A stretch of DNA of 64,000 nucleotides from Debaryomyces hansenii CBS767 (GCF_000006445.2 NC_006048.2:1798001-1862000); one strand, 5' to 3'. Numbered from the stretch's first letter, positions 1 through 9,432 are shown. Translations and numbers: made by a program. The notes: generated by a model not told the origin, from the sequence alone.

Positions 1-252
1 TAGCTCCACGAGTTCGTGTGAGGAATGACACTGAATGGAACACGAGTAGCAGACTCCAATTTCCTCATTATTTTCATCAGAACACGTAATACAAGCAAAA
101 ATTGGTTGCCTTAGTTCACCTTTACCATACGTGCATTCACTCGGGTCGAAAGGCATTAATTCTCTAGCCTCTTTCTCTAATTTATCGCGAGTTTTGATGT
201 AGTCAACAGCCGTCAATGAATCTGACTCCTCTTCTTCTCGTTTGGGACTCAT
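1..252 (-). CDS. UBR-box zinc-finger protein, UBR7/Mlo2-like (3' part off the window)
   Basis: Reading leftwards from ATG at 252, an open frame runs to the window edge, giving the first 84 residues. After an acidic start (MSPKREEEESDS) comes a Cys/His-rich stretch with CTYGKGELRQ, FACITC, GVCYSC and QCHSSHELVEL. This spacing is that of the UBR zinc finger of UBR7/Mlo2-type proteins, which bind N-degrons or histone tails and may act as E3 ligases. The C-terminal half, where UBR7 has a PHD-like finger, lies outside, so ligase activity cannot be judged. A TCACGTGA element sits 82 bp upstream of the start. The family call rests on the Cys/His pattern only. Confidence 0.62.
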   Translation of the reverse strand, partial: MSPKREEEESDSLTAVDYIKTRDKLEKEARELMPFDPSECTYGKGELRQPIFACITCSDENNEEIGVCYSCSIQCHSSHELVEL

Positions 253-333
253 GTCGCTGGTTGGTAATATCTAATCTTTCATATCCTCCATAGCGATTCA
301 CGTCTAAGTAGATCTCTGAATAGCCTTGGTCGG

Positions 334-341
334 TCACGTGA
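334..341. promoter_or_regulatory. TCACGTGA E-box (Cbf1-type)
   Basis: Perfect palindrome TCACGTGA, 82 bp upstream of the UBR-box gene start. T/A flanks on CACGTG favour Cbf1 over Pho4 in yeasts (established knowledge). Function here is inferred from sequence and position. Confidence 0.5.
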
Positions 342-696
342 TGAAGTAATTAACTATCATGATTTTGCACCCAACTATACGTTTTCCACAGCCAAAATAG
401 CATTCTTGTGGGTGTTATAGGTATAAGGGGTTCGGAAAGCGTTATAATTACATCATATTGTAGGGAAAATGATTTTTTCGGGACTTGAGTATTTTTCAGG
501 AAATCGGTATGAATATCAATTTTTTACTCATTCCACAATTAATTATCGTTACTTATTCTCAACTACTAAGTTTACTAAATAATTAAATAGTTATCAAGTC
601 CATCATACCATTCTCTTCTATAACAACCCCTCCTATATTTACACACCAAGTATAAATCCTCACCACTCATGTTTCACCATTATACGTATTACCAAA

Positions 697-800
697 CAGT
701 TCGACAGTTAGCCAGTTAGACAGTTAGCCAGTTAGACAGTTAGACAGCTTGACAGCTTGACAGCTCAACAGCACGACAATTTCACAGTTCCACAGTTCCA
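697..800. repeat. Tandem 8-bp repeat, 13 copies
   Basis: Thirteen contiguous 8-bp units follow the pattern CAGTTAGA, CAGTTAGC, CAGCTTGA, CAGTTCCA, without any length change. The middle units are the most alike and the outer ones are diverged. The array is non-coding and lies about 240 bp upstream of MCM2, between the two divergent promoters. Confidence 0.85.
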
Positions 801-893
801 TTTCCTCAGATAACCCTCTACTATAATACTCTATACTCTGTACATTGGCTTTGTGCGATCGAAAATGAGATTACACCCAAAACACCCAAACAC

Positions 894-920
894 CTATAAT
901 TAATCCCAAATAGGCAATTA
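894..920. promoter_or_regulatory. Early-cell-cycle-box-like element (Mcm1 site flanked by homeodomain sites)
   Basis: TCCCAAATAGG at 904-914 fits the Mcm1 consensus DCCYWWWNNRG. It is flanked directly by ATAATTAAT (896-904) and CAATTA (915-920), which are homeodomain-type TAAT/ATTA cores. In S. cerevisiae, MCM genes carry such ECBs, bound by Mcm1 and repressed by the homeodomain proteins Yox1/Yhp1. Binding here is inference. Confidence 0.5.
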
Positions 921-933
921 TGTATTTAATTGA

Positions 934-939
934 ACGCGT
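934..939. promoter_or_regulatory. MCB element ACGCGT upstream of MCM2
   Basis: ACGCGT lies 107 bp before the MCM2 ATG. It is the core bound by MBF (Mbp1-Swi6), which drives G1/S transcription of replication genes in yeasts. The same element recurs at similar distance before PPH3, PSF1 and CMR1 in this window. Confidence 0.6.
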
Positions 940-1040
940 CAAAAAAAATAGTTTTCTAAACATAATCTAGTAAAGAAGTCGACCTTGAAGTCTTTTCTTT
1001 CTAACCAATTGTTGATTAATAGGTTTATATACGAATAAAA

Positions 1041-3668
1041 ATGTCTAGTCCTACAGGTAACTCGAGAAAGAGACAGGCAGATGAAGATGATGCGATGTCA
1101 CATCCTTCTTCGCCGCCAATAGGAGAAAGTCCACAATTACCGCCATCGTCGCCTGCTATTCCATTCGAAGAGGGGGACGAAGAGGACGAAATTCATAATG
1201 ATGTTGCAGACTTAAATCCATCAGAAGAAGAGGATGGTGAAGATTTGATGGATAATATGGAAAATGATTATAAGAGGAGCGAAAAGCAGGATACGTACGA
1301 TTTAGGAGATGGAAATATTGATGATGAGGAATACGACGAGATGGATGCAGCCACTAGAAGAAGAATTGACAGTCAATTGAATAAGCGTGATGCATTATTG
1401 GGAGATGCTATGGGTAATAGATCGAGACGTCAGGCATTTTTGGAAGATGAAGGTGATGAGGATAATATAGATGATATCGATGAATATGGGTTACCGATTC
1501 AAAGAAGAAGAAGAAGACAGTACGATGAAGACGCGGACGAATTTATGGGGGATGTAGAGATTGATCCGTTTAATGAAGAGTTGTCGCTTGAAAGCTTGAC
1601 CGATATCAAGGCCCCGAGTATAACCGAATGGATTGTCCAGCCGGCTGTTTCCAGATCTATCGCAAGAGAATTGAAATCATTTTTGTTGGAATATACCGAC
1701 GATAAAGGTAGATCGGTGTATGGTGCCAGAATTCGTACTCTAGGTGAAGTCAATGCTGAATCATTGGAGGTTTCTTATGACCATTTGGCGGATTCGAAGG
1801 CTATATTGGCGTTATTTTTGGCTACATCACCAACTGAAATGTTGAAGATCTTTGATATCGTTGCTATGGAAGCTACCGAATTACATTATCCTAACTATTC
1901 ACAAATTCATCAAGAAATTCACGTCAGAATTTCCAACTTCCCAAACCACTTAAACTTAAGAGATCTTAGGGAAAGTAACCTTAATAATTTGGTGAAAATA
2001 AGTGGTGTTGTTACTAGAAGAACAGGTGTCTTTCCACAATTAAAATACGTGAAGTTTGATTGTCTTAAATGTGGTGTTGTATTGGGACCTTTCATTCAAG
2101 ATTCAAACACAGAAGTTAAAATTTCATTCTGTACTAATTGTCACGTTAAGGGTCCGTTTAGAATTAATTCCGAGAAAACATTATACCGTAATTACCAAAG
2201 AATTACCTTACAGGAAGCACCTGGTACTGTTCCAGCTGGTAGATTACCAAGACACAGAGAAATTGTCTTGTTATGGGATCTTGTCGATGCTGCTAAGCCA
2301 GGTGAAGATATAGAAGTAACCGGTATTTACAAAAATAATTATGATGGTCAGTTAAATGCTAAAAATGGTTTCCCTGTGTTTGCCACGGTGATTGAGGCTA
2401 ACTCGATCAGAAGAAAGGAAAGCAGTGTATCTGGGGATGGTGTTATAAATTCGTGGACTGAGGAGGATGAAAGAGAATTCAGAAAGTTATCACAAGAGCG
2501 CGGTATTATTGACAAAATAATAGCGTCTATGGCTCCTTCGATATATGGGCATAAGGATATTAAAACAGCTTTAGCGTGCTCATTATTTGGGGGTGTTCCA
2601 AAAGACGTCAATGGTAAACATTCTATTAGAGGTGATATAAACGTCTTATTACTAGGTGATCCTGGTACAGCCAAATCGCAAATCTTGAAGTATGCGGAAA
2701 AGACTGCAAATAGAGCTGTTTTTGCAACCGGTCAAGGTGCTTCTGCTGTTGGGTTGACAGCATCGGTCCGTAAGGATCCAATTACAAGAGAATGGACTTT
2801 GGAGGGCGGTGCCTTGGTTCTTGCAGATAAAGGTACATGTCTTATTGATGAATTTGATAAGATGAATGATCAAGATAGAACCTCTATTCACGAAGCTATG
2901 GAACAACAATCCATTTCTATTTCTAAGGCAGGTATTGTTACTACATTACAAGCTAGGTGTGCAATTATAGCTGCTGCCAATCCTAATGGTGGTAGATATA
3001 ATTCTACATTGCCACTTTCACAAAACGTGGATTTAACCGAACCTATCTTATCGAGATTTGATATTTTATGTGTTGTAAGGGATTTGGTCAATCCTGAACT
3101 GGACGAAAGATTAGCAAACTTCGTTGTTGATTCACATATGAGATCTCATCCATCGCATGCAGAAGATCTAGAAGATGACGACGATGATTTAAACCAAGAT
3201 GATGACGAAGCCATGGATGACGAGCAACCAGAAAACACCCCTACAAGACCAACCAATAGAAAACAAACTAGAAAACAAAAGATTAACCAATTGAACAAGG
3301 AAAGAGAAAGTGAAATCTCCCCCATTTCCCAGGATCTTTTGGTCAAGTACTTGAACTACGCTCGTATAAAGATTCATCCTAAATTGCATCAAATGGACAT
3401 GGATAAAGTCTCCAGGGTCTATGCGGATCTAAGAAGAGAATCCATTTCAACTGGTTCATTTCCTATCACGGTGCGTCACTTGGAAAGTATATTACGTATT
3501 GCCGAATCCTTTGCTAAGATGAGATTGTCGGATTTCGTGAGTCAAAGTGACTTGAACAGGGCAATTAAAGTCAGTATCGATAGTTTTGTTGGAACTCAAA
3601 AGGTTACTGTTCGTAGACAATTACAGAAATCGTTTATGAAGTATACGTTACCAACCAGACGAAGTTAA
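1041..3668 (+). CDS. MCM2: DNA replication licensing factor Mcm2
   Basis: 875 residues, close to the usual Mcm2 length. Mcm2 is a subunit of the hexameric MCM2-7 helicase loaded at origins. An acidic, Ser-rich N-terminal tail (1-170) is typical of Mcm2 and carries histone-binding and kinase sites in relatives. A C4 zinc finger (CLKC...CTNC) lies near 340-365. The AAA+ core shows Walker A GDPGTAKS near 538-545, Walker B CLIDEFDKM near 603 and the arginine-finger motif LSRFD near 671. An Asp-rich insert (DLEDDDDDLNQDDDE) follows the ATPase core, before the winged-helix region. The start is the first ATG after an in-frame stop-rich leader. MCB and ECB-like elements upstream suggest G1/S and M/G1 control. 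One CTG codon (in NPE-CTG-DER) falls at a non-hydrophobic position in relatives. Confidence 0.97.
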   Translation: MSSPTGNSRKRQADEDDAMSHPSSPPIGESPQLPPSSPAIPFEEGDEEDEIHNDVADLNPSEEEDGEDLMDNMENDYKRSEKQDTYDLGDGNIDDEEYDEMDAATRRRIDSQLNKRDALLGDAMGNRSRRQAFLEDEGDEDNIDDIDEYGLPIQRRRRRQYDEDADEFMGDVEIDPFNEELSLESLTDIKAPSITEWIVQPAVSRSIARELKSFLLEYTDDKGRSVYGARIRTLGEVNAESLEVSYDHLADSKAILALFLATSPTEMLKIFDIVAMEATELHYPNYSQIHQEIHVRISNFPNHLNLRDLRESNLNNLVKISGVVTRRTGVFPQLKYVKFDCLKCGVVLGPFIQDSNTEVKISFCTNCHVKGPFRINSEKTLYRNYQRITLQEAPGTVPAGRLPRHREIVLLWDLVDAAKPGEDIEVTGIYKNNYDGQLNAKNGFPVFATVIEANSIRRKESSVSGDGVINSWTEEDEREFRKLSQERGIIDKIIASMAPSIYGHKDIKTALACSLFGGVPKDVNGKHSIRGDINVLLLGDPGTAKSQILKYAEKTANRAVFATGQGASAVGLTASVRKDPITREWTLEGGALVLADKGTCLIDEFDKMNDQDRTSIHEAMEQQSISISKAGIVTTLQARCAIIAAANPNGGRYNSTLPLSQNVDLTEPILSRFDILCVVRDLVNPELDERLANFVVDSHMRSHPSHAEDLEDDDDDLNQDDDEAMDDEQPENTPTRPTNRKQTRKQKINQLNKERESEISPISQDLLVKYLNYARIKIHPKLHQMDMDKVSRVYADLRRESISTGSFPITVRHLESILRIAESFAKMRLSDFVSQSDLNRAIKVSIDSFVGTQKVTVRRQLQKSFMKYTLPTRRS

Positions 3669-3756
3669 TCCATATCATTCTATTAGTGTATTATTTAGTT
3701 TAAGATTATAAAATATATGTTATTTTCATACTGTATATAATATTGGTGTTTTCTTT

Positions 3757-3762
3757 ACGCGT
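3757..3762. promoter_or_regulatory. MCB element ACGCGT upstream of PPH3
   Basis: ACGCGT lies 72 bp before the PPH3 ATG and about 90 bp after the MCM2 stop. It has the position and core of an MBF site. Assignment to PPH3 is inferred from distance and orientation. Confidence 0.5.
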
Positions 3763-3828
3763 ACGACAGATATCGAAGCTCATATAATTAATAGAGTAAA
3801 AACATCAATAGATCTTCATGCTTAAGTA

Positions 3829-4806
3829 ATGTTGAACCTAGATGAGTAAGTATATTGTATGATGCACTAATATTTTAGCATGTAGACTAACACGAAAAAA
3901 AGAACTATCGAGGCGATCAAATTATGCAAACATATACCAGAGTCAGATGTTGAAGAAATCTGCTCTAAGGCTATTGAGTTATTAATCGAAGAGGCTAATA
4001 TTCAGCATGTTGACACACCGGTAACTATATGCGGGGATATACATGGACAGTTGCATGATTTAATAACTTTATTCAAGACTGGTGGAGAATGTCCGCAGAC
4101 GCAGTACTTATTCTTGGGAGATTTTGTAGATAGAGGGTTCTATTCGTTAGAGAGTTTTTTATTGTTGTTGACATTGAAAGTGAGATATCCCGATAAGATA
4201 ACGTTGATTCGAGGGAACCACGAGTCGAGACAGATAACTACCGTGTATGGATTCTATGACGAATGTGTTCGCAAGTATGGTTCTGTGAATGTGTGGCGAT
4301 ACTGTTGCGAAGTGTTTGATTATCTCTCTCTAGGAGCAATCGTAGGAGGCAAAGGAGGTGTGTTCAGTATCCATGGTGGGTTGAGTCCTGATATAGATAC
4401 AATTGACCAGATAAGGGTACTCGATAGAAAACAAGAGGTACCTCACGAGGGGGGCATGTGTGATTTATTGTGGTCGGATCCAGAATATGTTCCTGGATGG
4501 GCAATATCACCACGAGGAGCAGGTTTCCTTTTTGGTGAGAACGAGGTCAATAGGTTCTTGCAGGTGAACGATATCTCTCTCATTGCCAGAGCACACCAAT
4601 TGGTAATGGAAGGATACAAGGAAATGTTCAACCAAGGCTTGGTAACTGTGTGGTCTGCTCCTAATTACTGTTATAGATGTGGTAACATTGCCCTGGTTCT
4701 AACTATAGACGACAACCTAAATCGTAATTACAAAGTATTTAAGGCCGCGTCTCAAGATATAACTGCTATTCCATCTAAGAAGCCCCCGGTGGACTATTTC
4801 ATATAG
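3829..4806 (+). CDS. PPH3: PP4-type serine/threonine phosphatase catalytic subunit Pph3 (spliced)
   Basis: Two exons: 3829-3845 (17 nt) and 3903-4806. The 57-bp intron has donor GTAAGT, branch GACTAAC and acceptor AAG. Splicing gives [19 protein letters not shown] and a protein of 306 residues, against 308 in S. cerevisiae. The PPP signatures GDIHGQ, GDFVDRG, RGNHES, HGGLSPD and [11 protein letters not shown] are intact. Internal motifs such as [10 protein letters not shown] and the SKKPPVDYF tail match Pph3/PP4 rather than Sit4 or PP2A. Pph3 dephosphorylates gamma-H2A and Rad53 during checkpoint recovery. Oddities: the protein ends DYFI instead of the near-universal DYFL whose Leu is carboxymethylated, and the loop before HGGL has two extra residues (GGKGGVFS). 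An MCB lies 72 bp upstream. Confidence 0.93.
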
Positions 4807-5964
4807 TAATCTGTATTTCCGAATGCAAGTGGTCTGATTGATTGTGTCAAATGCTGAATATCCTACGGTTATATCGAATCGTACGCAACCATATGTTCCC
4901 AGATAACACCAAAGCTTGATTAACTACGCTTTGATTTAGCGACACCAGTCGTTTTGGGAAGGAAAATATCCATGAAGAAACAGCCTCGTGTTACAATCGC
5001 GTCTACTATTGCGTTTTTGTTTGTAACTATGCTATTTTAATCACCGGCGTTTTTGTTAAATTGTTCGGAACAATGCCTTCGCCCTGAATCATTAACCGAT
5101 GCACCATAGCCTTGGGCACAAAATTGATAAGCCAATTCGGGCTTCGAGCATTTTCTATGAAGGAAGCATGAGCCAAGAGATGAGGTGGTCGCGCCGGTAA
5201 TAAGCCTCAGAGATAAATGAATGAGGTAAAGATATGAATGACGATAGCTATTTATAAAATTAATATTTATGATTTATCCGTATAGTTACACTTATTGGCG
5301 AGCATATTAAATAAAATTTTGGCTTAGGTCGACGTAAGGAGTGTTGACAAGATGGTGCCATTTTTTATTAGTATACTATTTATATTTTGATACCAAAGCT
5401 ATTCTTAGTCAAACCAAGAAAATGATGACTGATCCGTGTTTACGACTATACTTCACGAATTTGTTTGTGTAGGATTATGCGATACCATGGGAACAATTGA
5501 GAGCAATTGGCCAGTGGTTCAGAAGTGGCTTGTTCAATTCGTGTACTGAGAAAATTACACCACGTACGGAAGTTAACCCGAAATTTTAAAAGCGCAGAGC
5601 ATTCTAAATTATGCAAGGCAAAATTGCGTTTGAACGCACCGATTGTCAACCGTAGGACTGATGCATTGTTCAATATGCACGAAGAAATTGTGTTTGACAG
5701 ATTTTCCGTAGAAACTTTATTAAAATTTTAATTCCTTATCTGCTAGCCTAGTAATACTTATAAATCACATTTCCCTGTTTTTGTCTGCTACTTGCGTATA
5801 CTGATTTATTTTTGCAGAATTTTACTTTAATTTTTCCAACAGTTAGTACATATACTGTGACCACATACACTATTTGTCGTTCGTATATTTAGTGGTATTC
5901 ATTCATATTTCAGAAAAACATTTCGATTACACATAATATTCATTAGGACCTCGACACAGATACA
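4807..5964. other. Long intergenic region, no recognised feature
   Basis: About 1.16 kb lie between PPH3 and the Kre1-like gene. Overlapping open frames of about 75 codons occur on both strands around 5446-5731, but neither has a recognisable motif or convincing start context. I see no tRNA, snRNA or LTR signature. It may be the promoter of the cell-wall gene plus neutral spacer, or hold an unrecognised ncRNA. Confidence 0.5.
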
Positions 5965-6348
5965 ATGAGATTCATATTCTTCATCTTAGCTCTTATTACG
6001 GCTATAGCTGCTAAGTCATCATCAACCACAACTGCAGAAACAACTGTTTGGCGTACAGGCACTAACTCCGAAGGGGTTACAGTGACTACTCAAGCCATTT
6101 TCACTCCGTCATTCAGATCTACCTACGGTGATTCGGACACTACATCTATGCTTGCTGGTACAATAGGAATGGGGTCGCTCAGTGGTACAGTTGGCAAGGT
6201 AAGATCTTATAGCCACACCACTATCTCCTCCGGTGCATTTTCATTCAAAACTACATTATCTGCTTCTGATAGAGGTATGGGAATCCAAAGTTCAATATTG
6301 ATAGGGTTACTTTCGGCGTTTGGTTTGTACGTCATGTTTGTATTTTAG
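5965..6348 (+). CDS. Small GPI-type cell-wall protein, Kre1-like
   Basis: 127 residues. An N-terminal signal peptide (MRFIFFILALITAIAA) is followed by a short Ser/Thr-rich mature region and a C-terminal hydrophobic tail (about 110-127) without charged residues. This is the layout of a GPI-anchored precursor. The conserved-looking core VWRTGTNSEGVTVTTQ and GTIGMGSLSGTVGKVRSYSH resembles the Kre1 family, which acts in beta-1,6-glucan assembly at the cell surface. There is no long Ser/Thr stalk, so it is at the small end. It could instead be another small GPI protein of the clade; the Kre1 call is from pattern memory. Confidence 0.6.
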   Translation: MRFIFFILALITAIAAKSSSTTTAETTVWRTGTNSEGVTVTTQAIFTPSFRSTYGDSDTTSMLAGTIGMGSLSGTVGKVRSYSHTTISSGAFSFKTTLSASDRGMGIQSSILIGLLSAFGLYVMFVF

Positions 6349-6478
6349 TTCTGCCATCCGTTTATTTGTGCACTCGATGATTTATTCCTTCCTCGTGTAA
6401 TTTAATTTTGTTTCCTCCAGGTTAATCATTATTATGGTATAACACACTTGCCGTATATACTCAAACTACATTTCATAC

Positions 6479-6510
6479 GTTTACATTCGTTTACATACAT
6501 TTACATTTCG
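6479..6510. repeat. Imperfect ~10-bp tandem repeat (TTTACATTCG-like, 3 copies)
   Basis: GTTTACATTC, GTTTACATAC and ATTTACATTTC follow each other directly. The array is short and probably slippage-derived. The TTTAC cores also resemble forkhead half-sites, which is speculative. Confidence 0.5.
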
Positions 6511-6724
6511 TTATAGACTTTCGCATCAATATATTTTATTCACTATTCATTCGATTATTGGCAGATCGACTAGATAGAACCAACCTGATATTTGCGTTTG
6601 GGGTCTCTGGCATAAACACCTAAGCTGTTGTCACCATCGGTATGCCTTAGTAGAGCCACAGCTGTCCGCATGGCCATATACGGCCACGAACCATATCCCT
6701 ATAAGTAACATCATCTCATACAAA

Positions 6725-6732
6725 TCACGTGC
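6725..6732. promoter_or_regulatory. TCACGTGC E-box
   Basis: CACGTG core with one T flank, 92 bp before the DUF202 gene start. Likely Cbf1-type by position, but weaker than the full palindromes elsewhere in the window. Confidence 0.4.
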
Positions 6733-6823
6733 ATACATCAATCGAGTATGATTTAAACTGTGGCACCTATACCAATTAAACTGTTCAACAGGAAAGACAG
6801 CTTTTCATCGGTAGAACCTATCA

Positions 6824-7429
6824 ATGACTTCAAGACAACGCATAGATAGTCCTCGCGATCCACTTCTTCACTATGGATCTCAGAACACTACCAGTTCCGA
6901 TACCAATGGGTCTGGCAATGTGCACAAGAACACTACATTTAAGGACAGAATCAACTCGATCCAATTCGCTTCTATATCCCTCGAGAACAAGGGATCGGTG
7001 GCCAGAGACCATGTACGTATATCTATACCCCTACACAGTCAATGTCTAATACTAACAATTTAGATGGCAAACGAAAGAACATTCTTAGCATGGCTCCGAA
7101 CCTCGCTATCGTTCATCACGATCGGCATTGGTATCACCCAATTATTCAGATTGGAGGATAAATCGTCCAAGGTTCTGATTAACCGTTTTATCGTCGAGTT
7201 AGACGACAACAGTCATGTAATCACCGAATATGGCAGGCCATTGGGATGTCTTTTCATAATTTTGGGTATACTAACATTGCTCTTCGGAGTGAGTCGTTAC
7301 TTCAAGGTCCAGCACATGTTAGTAAAGAACTACTACCCGGCTACAAGATTATCGATCATAATATTGATATCACTTCTTCTAGCAGTGGTAATATCGACTT
7401 TTGTTATGGTTATAAAGTCATTTGTATAG
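6824..7429 (+). CDS. DUF202 domain membrane protein (spliced)
   Basis: Two exons: 6824-7012 and 7064-7429. The 51-bp intron has donor GTACGT, branch TACTAAC at 7050-7056 and acceptor TTTAG. The junction restores the DUF202 signature ARDH|MANERTFLAWLRTSLSF across the splice, which confirms it. The product has 184 residues. A polar, Ser/Asn-rich N-terminus (1-60) precedes three predicted membrane segments: about 72-90, about 118-140 (GCLFIILGILTLLFGV) and the C-terminal LSIIILISLLLAVVISTFVMVI. DUF202 proteins are small eukaryotic and bacterial membrane proteins of mostly unknown function, related to the membrane part of VTC subunits. The exact role here is unknown. Confidence 0.88.
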
Positions 7430-7804
7430 TACGCGATATTTAGTACCCATCGCAAGGCCTCGTTTAATTCACCTCTTCCAAATTATCTATAGAACATTTA
7501 TAGCTATTGAATCTGCACAATTATGCACTACACGTTTCCACGCTGTCAGCTTTTTTCACCAGAGATAACCCAAATTGTCGTAATAAAAATATCGTTTAGC
7601 TCCAAGGGTTACATACCTATACTGCTAATCGTTGCACCTGATTTATGTCCCTCGAAAAATGTTTGTGTGTATTTACCAATTTATTATTTTTTCTGGAAAA
7701 AAATCTCTCCATCACCACTATGGCGAACGGGGAGTAAATTTCTATATTATTAGTAAAAGTTGATTCTTTACTATACACCTAATACATAAATAAATTAATA
7801 CAAA
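7430..7804. other. Intergenic region and RPS30 promoter
   Basis: 375 bp, T-rich towards the RPS30 start. I see no tRNA, repeat or clear Tbf1/Cbf1 site here, unlike the RPP0 and RPS18 promoters. An open frame across 7523-7753 looks incidental. Confidence 0.4.
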
Positions 7805-8346
7805 ATGGTATGTGAAATGAGCTCAATAGAGTAGATAAATGATTGCTGAACGATTTGAGACGGATACATTCGAAATGGAAGTGATACGAGGACATTTGAG
7901 TCGAGGAGAATGAATATTAAACACGGACGGAAATCAGTCGCCACAGGGGTAAAATATACTTGAAAGTGATAAAAAGTACAGCACCAGGAAAACAAGCCGA
8001 TAACAAGATGATAATGTGACGTAGGAACTGATGATGGCAATGGAATAACGAATAAACCATAGAAAAGAGGACAGATATTGTGGAAGAACGTAGGATCGAG
8101 AGCGTCTCATCAATAGCAATTTCAAAAGTTGACGAACATAATACTAACATAATATAGGGTAAAGTTCACGGTTCTTTAGCTCGTGCTGGTAAAGTTAAGT
8201 CTCAAACTCCAAAAGTTGACGCTCAAGAAAAGCCAAAGAAGCCAAAGGGTAGAGCTTACAAGCGTTTATTATACACTAGAAGATTCGTTAACGTTACTTT
8301 GACTAACGGTAAGAGAAAGATGAATCCATCCCCAGCTTCTCAATAA
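7805..8346 (+). CDS. RPS30: 40S ribosomal protein eS30 (spliced, ATG-only first exon)
   Basis: Exon 1 is only the ATG (7805-7807). A 350-bp intron follows, with donor GTATGT, branch TACTAAC at 8142-8148 and acceptor ATATAG. Exon 2 is 8158-8346. The product is 63 residues: [12 protein letters not shown]..., then [19 protein letters not shown] and [13 protein letters not shown]. This matches eS30 of the small ribosomal subunit in length and sequence, with Gly2 where S. cerevisiae has Ala2. Yeast RPS30 genes also have an intron immediately after the start codon, so the position is conserved. There is no ubiquitin-like fusion domain, as is usual in yeasts. Confidence 0.95.
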
Positions 8347-8580
8347 GCGTACAGTTTTATTGACTCCGTTTATTGTTGGTTTGCAATTATGATTTTATTA
8401 ATACAATAATTATGTTTATTAGTTTATAATATGGGTTTTATTCTTTGAATCTAGAATCATATTCTTATTGTTCATAGGTTAATACTATGTCATTATGTAT
8501 AAAGCGTCGTAGTACTTGTAAAGTAGTTGATCAGGAAAGCGTCTATTGTATATTACATGCATTCTATGTACGGGCAAAAG

Positions 8581-9345
8581 TTACCATTGTGGCACCAAGA
8601 AGAACGAATAGACCCTGGCTCTAATATCGATGGATTCATCATCTTCTTCAAACATAGGCTTCCAAGTAACTAAGTCAATTTTTTCGGCCTTGAACTGGAA
8701 GTCTTCACATGTCCTGAAAAATTCTAAATCATTTTCCAATAACTTTGGTCTGTGGGGAGAAAATACCACTAAGCACTTCCCATTCTTCTTTACTGTATCT
8801 CTACAAGTTTTCAACAATTTCAAGTGTTCGGTGTGGTTGAATACCAAGTCTGACAAAATAACCAAATCAAATTTGTCCTCATTTTGTATTTCCTTCTCGC
8901 TGTCATCCATTAATGGTTTAGCATCAGCTCCCCATATAAACCCTTTTACCACAGTCTTCGATAAGTCAAGCCCCTGGCAATGGTCAAAGTTATGCTGGAT
9001 ATTTGAGATCAAATCAGGGTCTGGGTAATCAGTACAGACTACTCTATTACATTTGTTAATTCCGCAAATCAATGATGGCAACCCAGCTGCTGCACCCAAC
9101 TCTAAAACATCTTTTCCAGTCACCAACTCGTCCGCATGTTTATCAAGATAATCAGCTGTAAATACACCTGCATTCCAAAGTAAATGGCCCCATAATGGTG
9201 ACTTGCCAACAAGTCTCAAATTGAGCTCTGCTGGATCAGTTTTATTCTTTCTTTGATACTTAGCAAAATGTGGTGGTGGTGGTGGTGGAGTGAATCCTTC
9301 GGGTTCAGCAAATAACCCCGTATCTATAAACTCATCATCAGACAT
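8581..9345 (-). CDS. EFM7: eEF1A N-terminal/lysine methyltransferase Efm7 (Nnt1)
   Basis: 254 residues. A seven-beta-strand SAM-dependent methyltransferase of the METTL/NNMT-like group. Motif I is VLELGAAAGLPSL (80-92), followed by VCTDYPDPDL (about 103-112) and LVILSDLVFNH. The N-terminal TGLFAEPEGFTPPPPPPHFAKY and the block KSPLWGHLLWNAG are hallmarks of Efm7/Nnt1. That enzyme trimethylates the N-terminal Gly and the adjacent Lys of translation elongation factor eEF1A in the cytosol. It is divergent with the gene at 9529 and shares a TCACGTGA element midway. Confidence 0.92.
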   Translation of the reverse strand: MSDDEFIDTGLFAEPEGFTPPPPPPHFAKYQRKNKTDPAELNLRLVGKSPLWGHLLWNAGVFTADYLDKHADELVTGKDVLELGAAAGLPSLICGINKCNRVVCTDYPDPDLISNIQHNFDHCQGLDLSKTVVKGFIWGADAKPLMDDSEKEIQNEDKFDLVILSDLVFNHTEHLKLLKTCRDTVKKNGKCLVVFSPHRPKLLENDLEFFRTCEDFQFKAEKIDLVTWKPMFEEDDESIDIRARVYSFFLVPQW

Positions 9346-9432
9346 TCTAACAATCTATAGTGCAATAATTATAAAAGAAAACTTAACATGGATGAATATT
9401 TCACTTGATAGTAGTATATAAAATATAAAAAT

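Larger units (their letters stand above)
253..1040. other. Divergent promoter region between the UBR-box gene and MCM2
   Basis: This 788-bp stretch has no supported gene. It contains a TCACGTGA site at 334-341 near the left gene, a 13-copy tandem 8-bp repeat at 697-800, and a compact regulatory block at 894-939 about 100-150 bp before the MCM2 start. The rest is AT-rich with no further recognised element. Confidence 0.7.
6349..6823. other. Intergenic region with a short near-tandem motif
   Basis: 475 bp between the Kre1-like and DUF202 genes. It holds three imperfect ~10-bp repeats of the type GTTTACATTC near 6479-6510, and a TCACGTGC site at 6725-6732. No gene or RNA is seen. Confidence 0.5.

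Noticed and set aside
5446..5731. Overlapping ~75-codon frames on both strands after PPH3
   Set aside because: No homology, no start context and no codon bias; likely chance.
7795..8150. Minus-strand open frames inside the RPS30 intron
   Set aside because: They lie wholly in the intron, overlap each other in several frames and show no motif.
7808..8157. Possible snoRNA in the RPS30 intron
   Set aside because: A TGATGATGG and scattered CTGA occur, but no consistent C-to-D order, terminal stem or antisense block.
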